Below are positions 5,284-9,898 of a DNA stretch of 9,898 nucleotides, one piece after another; position 1 is the stretch's first letter; each line of letters begins with the position of its first letter. Both the position numbers and the translations under genes were made by a program. Under the pieces are notes generated by a model that had not been told where the DNA came from, made no database searches, and saw nothing but the letters and a program-made list of their open reading frames with translations. Where the stretch lies: contig DKFS01000094.1 of assembly GCA_002452855.1 (NCBI GenBank), positions 1 through 9,898 of the forward strand. The letters are read 5' to 3'. Origin of the DNA: Sulfurospirillum sp. UBA6790 (GTDB lineage: Bacteria; Campylobacterota; Campylobacteria; Campylobacterales; Sulfurospirillaceae).

Positions 5284-5360
5284 CTTTTTTTATATCCAAT
5301 TATGCTAAAATCGTATCTTTTTATAAGAAGACATAATTTTAACAAAGATAAGGCAAAAGA
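5284..5360. promoter_or_regulatory. Back-to-back promoters of ribA (-) and hemB (+)
   Basis: In the 77-bp spacer, plus-strand TGCTAAAAT (5303-5311) is an extended -10 with T-rich DNA upstream, typical for campylobacterial sigma-70 promoters, and would start hemB near 5318. On the minus strand CATAAT (plus 5299-5304) is a -10 candidate for ribA, giving a leader of only about 10 bases. The two elements nearly touch and share bases 5303-5304. hemB has TAAGG (5349-5353) as its ribosome binding site. Confidence 0.5.
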
Positions 5361-6335
5361 ATGTTTAAGAGATTTAGAAGACTTAGAATGAACGCGACCC
5401 TTCGTTCTTTGGTTCGCGAAACCACTCTTAGTTTGGACGATTTTATCTATCCGTTGTTCGTAAAAAGTGGTGAAAACATTAAAAAAGAGATTGGCTCAAT
5501 GCCGGGTGTTTACCAGATGAGCATCGATGAAATTCTCAAAGAGTGCCAAACACTCCAAGACTTAGGTCTTAACTCAATTATTCTTTTTGGTATTCCAGAA
5601 GTAAAAGACAGTATCGGAAGCGATGCATTGTGTGAGCATGGAATCATTGCAAGTGCTATTCGTGCCATTAAAAAGAGTTTTCCGCAGATGTTTATTGTGA
5701 CAGACCTTTGCTTTTGTGAATTTACAGACCATGGACATTGTGGTATTTTAGATATGGAACATGAAAGCGTTGATAACGATGCAACATTAGAAATTTTAGC
5801 CAAACAAGCATTAGTGCATGCGCATGCAGGTGCCGATATGATAGCCCCTTCAGGCATGATGGATGGTATGATTGAAACATTGCGTGAAGCACTTGATGGC
5901 GAAGGGTTCATTAACCTGCCGATTATGAGTTACTCAACGAAATTTGCCAGCGCGTATTATGGACCATTCCGCGATGTCGCAGAATCAGCTCCCTCTTTTG
6001 GTGACCGAAAAACGTATCAAATGGACCCAGCAAATCGCAGAGAAGCCATTGCTGAATCGGTAGAAGATGAGAAACAAGGTGCCGATATTTTAATGGTAAA
6101 ACCAGCACTTGCTTACTTAGACATTATACGAGATGTGCGTAACGCAACGACCACACCTTTGTGTATTTATAATGTGAGTGGTGAATATGCGCTTTTAAAA
6201 GCCGCTGCCAAAGCAGGCGTGATAGATTATGACCGTGTGATGATGGAAACGATGGTCGCATTCAAACGTGCAGGCGCAGATATTATCATCAGCTACCATG
6301 CTAAAGAAGTGGCTGAAATTTTAAACCGACACTAG
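5361..6335 (+). CDS. hemB: Delta-aminolevulinic acid dehydratase (porphobilinogen synthase)
   Basis: HemB joins two 5-aminolevulinate molecules into porphobilinogen, the shared early step to haem, sirohaem and corrinoids. At 324 residues it is full length. The two Schiff-base lysines are seen as Lys194 ([15 protein letters not shown]) and Lys247 ([11 protein letters not shown]). Cys117, Cys119 and Cys127 ([14 protein letters not shown]) are the active-site zinc triad, so this is a zinc-dependent form rather than the magnesium-only type found for example in Pseudomonas. The substrate-binding segment [15 protein letters not shown] (269-283) is intact. The start has TAAGG seven bases upstream. 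It leads the plus-strand run to argF, with a 67-bp gap that may contain another promoter. Confidence 0.98.
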   Translation: MFKRFRRLRMNATLRSLVRETTLSLDDFIYPLFVKSGENIKKEIGSMPGVYQMSIDEILKECQTLQDLGLNSIILFGIPEVKDSIGSDALCEHGIIASAIRAIKKSFPQMFIVTDLCFCEFTDHGHCGILDMEHESVDNDATLEILAKQALVHAHAGADMIAPSGMMDGMIETLREALDGEGFINLPIMSYSTKFASAYYGPFRDVAESAPSFGDRKTYQMDPANRREAIAESVEDEKQGADILMVKPALAYLDIIRDVRNATTTPLCIYNVSGEYALLKAAAKAGVIDYDRVMMETMVAFKRAGADIIISYHAKEVAEILNRH

Positions 6336-6402
6336 TATTGAAATGCTTTATATATGATTTAAACGCTCATGTATAGAGTAAATGAAAGGGGATAACGAAA
6401 TA

Positions 6403-7329
6403 ATGAGACATTTTTTAACACTCAAAGATTATAGCAAGCAAGAAATTTTAGAGATTATTGATCTAGCACTTGCTATTAAAAAAGAGGCAAAAGTAAAAAA
6501 TTATGTGCCTTATTTAAAAGACCAAACATTGGGTATGATTTTTGAAAAAAGCAGTACCAGAACCAGAGTGAGCTTTGAAGTGGGTATGCATCAATTGGGT
6601 GGCAAAGGATTATTTCTCTCTTCCAACGATTTGCAATTAGGACGAGGTGAGCCGATGAAAGACACTGCGCGTGTGATTAGCCGTATGGTAGATATGGTTA
6701 TGATACGAACGTTCGCTCAAAGTACGCTTGAAGAGTTTGCGGCGTATTCTAAAGTCCCTGTGATTAGCGGTCTGAGTGATTCGTATCATCCAGTGCAATT
6801 GATGGCAGATTATATGACTATGGTTGAATATAAAAAAGATAAAAACCCAATCGTTGCTTATGTCGGAGATGGCAATAACATGACGCATTCATGGTTGATG
6901 ATGGCATCTAAACTTGGGTTTGAGCTTCGTATCGCAACCCCTAAAGGGTATGAGGTTGATGCTAACATTTTAGAAGATGCGCTTGGCTTTGCTAAAGAGA
7001 GTGGTGCGGTTATCACAATTGGTAATGACCCTAAAGAGGCCATTGCAGGCGCAACTGTGGTAACAACGGATACTTGGGTTTCGATGGGACAAGAGAGTGA
7101 AAAAGCAAAACGCGTAAGCGACTTTCAAGGCTATATGGTTGATGATGCCATGATGGCTTTGGCAAAAGAGGATGCGATGTTTTTGCACTGTTTACCAGCC
7201 TACAGAGACTATGAAGTCAGTGAGAGTGTCTTTGAAGCACATGCCGATGAGATTTTTGATGAGGCAGAAAATAGACTTCATGCCCAAAAAGCAGTCATGG
7301 TATGGCTCGATAGGCACAGAAATAACTAA
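6403..7329 (+). CDS. argF: Ornithine carbamoyltransferase
   Basis: ArgF makes citrulline from ornithine and carbamoyl phosphate in arginine synthesis. The 308-residue protein has the carbamoyl-phosphate loop SSTRTR (50-55), HPVQ (129-132), the ornithine-site DTWVSMG (223-229) and HCLPA (262-266), where Cys263 helps bind ornithine. All catalytic motifs are intact, and the DxxxSMG and HCLP motifs separate it from aspartate carbamoyltransferase. Start choice: the ATG at 6403 is preceded by AAAGGGG (6385-6391) at an 11-base spacing and gives the family N-terminus [11 protein letters not shown]. The in-frame ATG at 6382 would add seven residues and lacks a ribosome binding site, but cannot be fully excluded. 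The stop codon shares a base with the next gene's possible ATG (TAATG), suggesting coupling. It lies between hemB and DUF2603, the order I recall in C. jejuni. Confidence 0.97.
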   Translation: MRHFLTLKDYSKQEILEIIDLALAIKKEAKVKNYVPYLKDQTLGMIFEKSSTRTRVSFEVGMHQLGGKGLFLSSNDLQLGRGEPMKDTARVISRMVDMVMIRTFAQSTLEEFAAYSKVPVISGLSDSYHPVQLMADYMTMVEYKKDKNPIVAYVGDGNNMTHSWLMMASKLGFELRIATPKGYEVDANILEDALGFAKESGAVITIGNDPKEAIAGATVVTTDTWVSMGQESEKAKRVSDFQGYMVDDAMMALAKEDAMFLHCLPAYRDYEVSESVFEAHADEIFDEAENRLHAQKAVMVWLDRHRNN

Positions 7330-7817
7330 TGGATTTTACACGAAAAAAAGAGTTTAAGATGATAGAAAAAATTTCAAAAGGTCTTAACCTAAGCAAACAG
7401 AAAGAGCAAACGGTTTTGGAGATTGTGCCAAGTGAAGAAGAAAATACTAAGCTTCTTCGTCTTAAAAATGGCTCATGGGACAATACCAAGGAGCCATGGC
7501 TAGTGTATGATGAACAGCAAAAGCTGCACGCATTACTCTCCATTGAAACACTCAGTAAAATGATAGAACATTTTAAAAAAGCAGAGCAAGAGACACTTTT
7601 TCTCAAGCTTGAAAAAAGTATTTTGCAACACTTGCCTCTTGATTTCCAAGATGTTTGGACTGTTGCAATGGAAGAGATAAACAAAAGTAAAAAACGTGAG
7701 ATCGACTTTGATAAATTGATTAAAAAAATCAAGAAAGAGCACCCCAATCTCTTTTTAGACCTCAAAGATCTCTATATACCTGAAGGGGCAAGTATTATCA
7801 GTGCTATTGAGCGTTAG
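7329..7817 (+). CDS. DUF2603/UPF0763 family protein, function unknown
   Basis: This 162-residue, charged, probably soluble protein has no signal peptide or membrane helix. I recognise it as the campylobacterial DUF2603 (UPF0763) family by the blocks LKNGSW...EPWLVYDEQ, LPLDFQDVWTVAMEEI and KKIKKEHPNLFLDL, which resemble C. jejuni Cj0993c as I remember it. No enzymatic motif is visible; Lys- and Glu-rich helices dominate the C-terminal half. It always seems to sit with argF and hemN in this phylum, but nothing shows a role in either pathway. Start: the ATG at 7329 overlaps the argF stop (TAATG) and would use coupling; the ATG at 7359 has a weak AAAGAG six bases upstream and would drop ten residues. 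I cannot decide between them. hemN begins nine bases downstream. Confidence 0.85.
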   Translation: MDFTRKKEFKMIEKISKGLNLSKQKEQTVLEIVPSEEENTKLLRLKNGSWDNTKEPWLVYDEQQKLHALLSIETLSKMIEHFKKAEQETLFLKLEKSILQHLPLDFQDVWTVAMEEINKSKKREIDFDKLIKKIKKEHPNLFLDLKDLYIPEGASIISAIER

Positions 7818-7826
7818 GATGCATGT

Positions 7827-9200
7827 ATGATTGATTTTGATAAGTTTGCGAAGTATTCAAAACCAGGGCCTAGGTACACGAGTTATCCTACGGCTCCTGA
7901 GTTTCATGAGGGTTTTACAGCACAGAGTTATGAAAGTATTTTGGCGAAGCAAGATAAAAGTCGCAAACTTTCATTGTATTTTCATCTTCCCTTTTGCCGA
8001 AGTGCCTGTTATTTTTGCGGCTGTAACGTTGTTTACACCAGCAAAGAAGATAAAAAAGAGCGTTATATTGACTATTTAGAGAGAGAATTAGAGCTGCTTT
8101 CTCATCATCTTGATACCTCACGTGAAGTCATTCAAATGCACTTTGGCGGTGGTACACCAACGTTTTTCAACACAACACAATTAGAACGCATTATTGGTGC
8201 GATTAGACGACACTTCAAAAATTTTGCAAACGATGCCGAAATCAGTTGCGAAATTGACCCACGCTTTTTAACCAAAGAGCAGTTAGACGTGCTGACTCGT
8301 AATGGGTTTAACCGCATCAGTTATGGGGTTCAAGACTTTAACGATGAGGTGCAAAAAGCGATTCATCGCATTCAGCCTTATGATGTAACGGGTAACGCCG
8401 TTAAGATAGCCAAAGAGGCAGGAATTAAATCAATTAACATGGATTTGATTTATGGACTTCCGTATCAAACCTTTGAAAGTTTTCAAGAAACGCTTCGCTT
8501 AGCCGTTTCACTTGATCCAACACGTTTGGCTGTTTTTAACTACGCGCATGTGCCATGGATGAAAAAGTCGATGCGTAAAATTGATGAAACCACTCTGCCT
8601 CATCCAAGTGTCAAGCTTGCTATTATGCGTTATACCATTGATTATTTAGCGGCTAATGGCTATCAAATGATTGGTATGGACCATTTTGCCAAACCCGATG
8701 ATGAACTGTTCTTGGCGATTGAAAAAGGAGAGTTGCATCGTAACTTTCAAGGCTATACAACCAAAGGTGGTGCGGACTTAATTGGCATAGGTTTAACCAG
8801 TATCGGTGAAGGATTGACGCATTACGTGCAAAACTTCAAAGAGATGGACGAGTATGAAAAAGCAATTGACGCAGGTATTTTACCGGTACATCGAGGTTTG
8901 ACTCTGAGCGCAGATGATGTGCTGAGAAAAGCGGTTATTATGGAAATGATGAGCAATTTTAAACTTAACATCGCTGGCATTGAAGCACAGTTTGGCATAG
9001 ACTTTTTTGATTATTTTGCCGATGCCATGTCGGCTCTTTCTCCTTTTGTGGAAGAAGAGCTTGTGAACATTGATAAAGAGGGCAAAAAGATTTTGGTAAA
9101 TACAACAGGCACCCTACTGATTCGTAATATCGTAATGCCTTTTGATGCGTACTTGAAAAAAATCCCTGAAGAGCTACGACGCTTCAGTAAAACGGTGTAA
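7827..9200 (+). CDS. hemN: Oxygen-independent coproporphyrinogen III dehydrogenase (radical SAM)
   Basis: HemN decarboxylates two propionates of coproporphyrinogen III to give protoporphyrinogen IX without oxygen. The radical-SAM [4Fe-4S] motif is CRSACYFC (Cys57, Cys61, Cys64), followed by Cys66; GGGTP (107-111) is part of the SAM site. The N-terminal segment PGPRYTSYPTAPEF (13-26) is typical of true HemN and absent from the haem chaperone HemW, and the 457-residue length with a full C-terminal domain (RGLTLSADDVLR...) agrees with HemN. AGGA seven bases before the ATG at 7827 supports the start. It lies nine bases after the DUF2603 gene and three bases before the Fe-S oxidoreductase, so it is almost surely co-transcribed with both. 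The oxygen-labile cluster makes this step suited to anoxic or microoxic growth. Confidence 0.97.
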   Translation: MIDFDKFAKYSKPGPRYTSYPTAPEFHEGFTAQSYESILAKQDKSRKLSLYFHLPFCRSACYFCGCNVVYTSKEDKKERYIDYLERELELLSHHLDTSREVIQMHFGGGTPTFFNTTQLERIIGAIRRHFKNFANDAEISCEIDPRFLTKEQLDVLTRNGFNRISYGVQDFNDEVQKAIHRIQPYDVTGNAVKIAKEAGIKSINMDLIYGLPYQTFESFQETLRLAVSLDPTRLAVFNYAHVPWMKKSMRKIDETTLPHPSVKLAIMRYTIDYLAANGYQMIGMDHFAKPDDELFLAIEKGELHRNFQGYTTKGGADLIGIGLTSIGEGLTHYVQNFKEMDEYEKAIDAGILPVHRGLTLSADDVLRKAVIMEMMSNFKLNIAGIEAQFGIDFFDYFADAMSALSPFVEEELVNIDKEGKKILVNTTGTLLIRNIVMPFDAYLKKIPEELRRFSKTV

Positions 9201-9203
9201 CAG

Positions 9204-9898
9204 ATGTTTAAATTTAATGTAACGAGCGATGCGTGTGTTAAGTGCGGTAAGTGTATTCCTGTGTGTACCATTCATGAGGTCAATCGCGATGAAGTTACCA
9301 GTCCTAGAGGCTTTCTAGACCTTTTGGGTGCTTATCAACGAGGTGAGTTGGAACTCGATAAAAATGCGAAAAGTATCTTTGAGAGCTGTTTTTTATGCAC
9401 GAATTGCGTTGATGTCTGTCCGAACGATTTGCCAGTGGATATGCTTATCGAACAAGCGCGTAATGATATTCGTAAAAAATTTGGACTTGCGTGGTATAAA
9501 AAACTCGCTTTCTTTTTACTGCGCAACCGTAACATCATGGATGTGCTTGCACGCTTTGGTTACATGTTTCAAACCTGTGGTTTTAAGATGGTGGAAAAGC
9601 AAAGTTCCATGTATCTTCGAAACTTCCCTATCATTAAGATGGACAGGCTCTTTCCCAGTTTGAAGAAAAAAACATTTTTGAACGCACACCCTGATGTCAT
9701 TTACAATGGTGGTAAAGGCAAAGTAGGTATTTTTATTGGCTGTTTAGCCAATTACATGTACACCGATATTGGCAAGGCATTACTTGAAATTTTAAACGAG
9801 TTGCAAATAGACGCATATCTTATAAAACAACAAAAATGCTGTGGCGCTCCACAGTACTTTACAGGCGATTTTGACAGTGTCGATTATCTCGCAAAGTT
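9204..9898 (+). CDS. (Fe-S)-binding oxidoreductase, GlcF/HdrD-like, 3' end missing
   Basis: The first 231 codons are visible and the frame is still open at the window edge. Two [4Fe-4S] ferredoxin motifs open the protein: Cys11, 14, 17, 21 (CVKCGKCIPVC) and Cys62, 65, 68, 72 (CFLCTNCVDVC). A linker of about 100 residues follows, then the first CCG-type domain (IGCLANYMYTDIGKAL, then KQQKCCGAP). This is the layout of glycolate oxidase subunit GlcF, HdrD-like and related electron-transfer subunits; a second CCG domain would be expected beyond the window. It is the counterpart, as I recall, of C. jejuni Cj0991c. No flavin subunit (GlcD) is in view, so the electron donor is unknown. It starts three bases after hemN and has no clear ribosome binding site of its own, so coupling is likely. 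A role in supplying or accepting electrons for HemN is possible but unproven. Confidence 0.9.
   Translation, partial: MFKFNVTSDACVKCGKCIPVCTIHEVNRDEVTSPRGFLDLLGAYQRGELELDKNAKSIFESCFLCTNCVDVCPNDLPVDMLIEQARNDIRKKFGLAWYKKLAFFLLRNRNIMDVLARFGYMFQTCGFKMVEKQSSMYLRNFPIIKMDRLFPSLKKKTFLNAHPDVIYNGGKGKVGIFIGCLANYMYTDIGKALLEILNELQIDAYLIKQQKCCGAPQYFTGDFDSVDYLAK

Noticed and set aside
5510..5911. Minus-strand 133-residue open frame within hemB
   Set aside because: It is antisense to the hemB active-site region with no ribosome binding site and no family resemblance.
6336..6402. Promoter in the hemB-argF gap
   Set aside because: TTGAAA (6338-6343) and TATAGA (6372-6377) occur but not at a workable spacing, so I could not support a specific promoter.
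7295..7765. Minus-strand 156-residue open frame
   Set aside because: It is antisense to the DUF2603 gene; the Ser/Phe/Leu-rich translation mirrors Lys/Glu-rich codons on the real strand.
9328..9663. Plus-strand 111-residue open frame
   Set aside because: It is an alternate frame inside the Fe-S oxidoreductase, whose eight ferredoxin cysteines are clear in the correct frame.

Overview
The window looks like a chromosomal segment of a free-living Campylobacterota (Epsilonproteobacteria), most likely Sulfurospirillum or a close relative. The reasons are the AT-rich intergenic DNA, the gene run hemB-argF-DUF2603/UPF0763-hemN-ferredoxin-type oxidoreductase, which I recall as the Campylobacter jejuni Cj0995c-Cj0991c order, and the campylobacterial DUF2603 protein itself. 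The genus call is an inference from protein style, not a search result.

Layout. Positions 1-292 (minus) hold the start of rsmG. Positions 413-2397 (minus) hold a NIT-domain chemoreceptor whose last ~60 codons are out of frame. Positions 2515-2943 (minus) encode a Tat-type exported class II superoxide reductase, followed by a clear hairpin terminator. Divergent from it, on the plus strand, lies a two-gene nickel superoxide dismutase cassette, sodN-sodX (3058-3800). A strong 32-bp inverted repeat separates sodX from the convergent minus-strand unit ribA > GNAT acetyltransferase > mscL (5283 down to 3840, gaps of 10 and 12 bp). hemB (5361-6335) diverges from ribA across a 77-bp spacer. It is followed on the plus strand by argF, a DUF2603 protein, hemN and the first 231 codons of a two-[4Fe-4S] oxidoreductase that runs off the window.

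How it fits together. The right half is conserved housekeeping: arginine synthesis (argF), tetrapyrrole synthesis (hemB early, hemN as the anaerobic coproporphyrinogen step) and riboflavin (ribA). The left half, between rsmG and ribA, is accessory. In C. jejuni, as I recall it, rsmG (gidB) lies next to ribA; here roughly 4 kb of sensing and stress genes sits between them. Its core is a divergent superoxide-defence pair: an exported superoxide reductase and a cytoplasmic NiSOD with its own maturation peptidase. Such a pair would suit a microaerophile or anaerobe that carries oxygen-sensitive enzymes such as the radical-SAM HemN.

I see no tRNA or rRNA gene, CRISPR array, transposase or prophage gene. 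No gene-free stretch exceeds 300 bases; the longest are about 120 bp (293-412) and 114 bp (2944-3057). The most notable points are the frameshifted chemoreceptor, the NiSOD/SOR divergon, the double palindrome at 3802-3833 and the zinc-ribbon tail on MscL. I did not find a clearly new multi-gene system.
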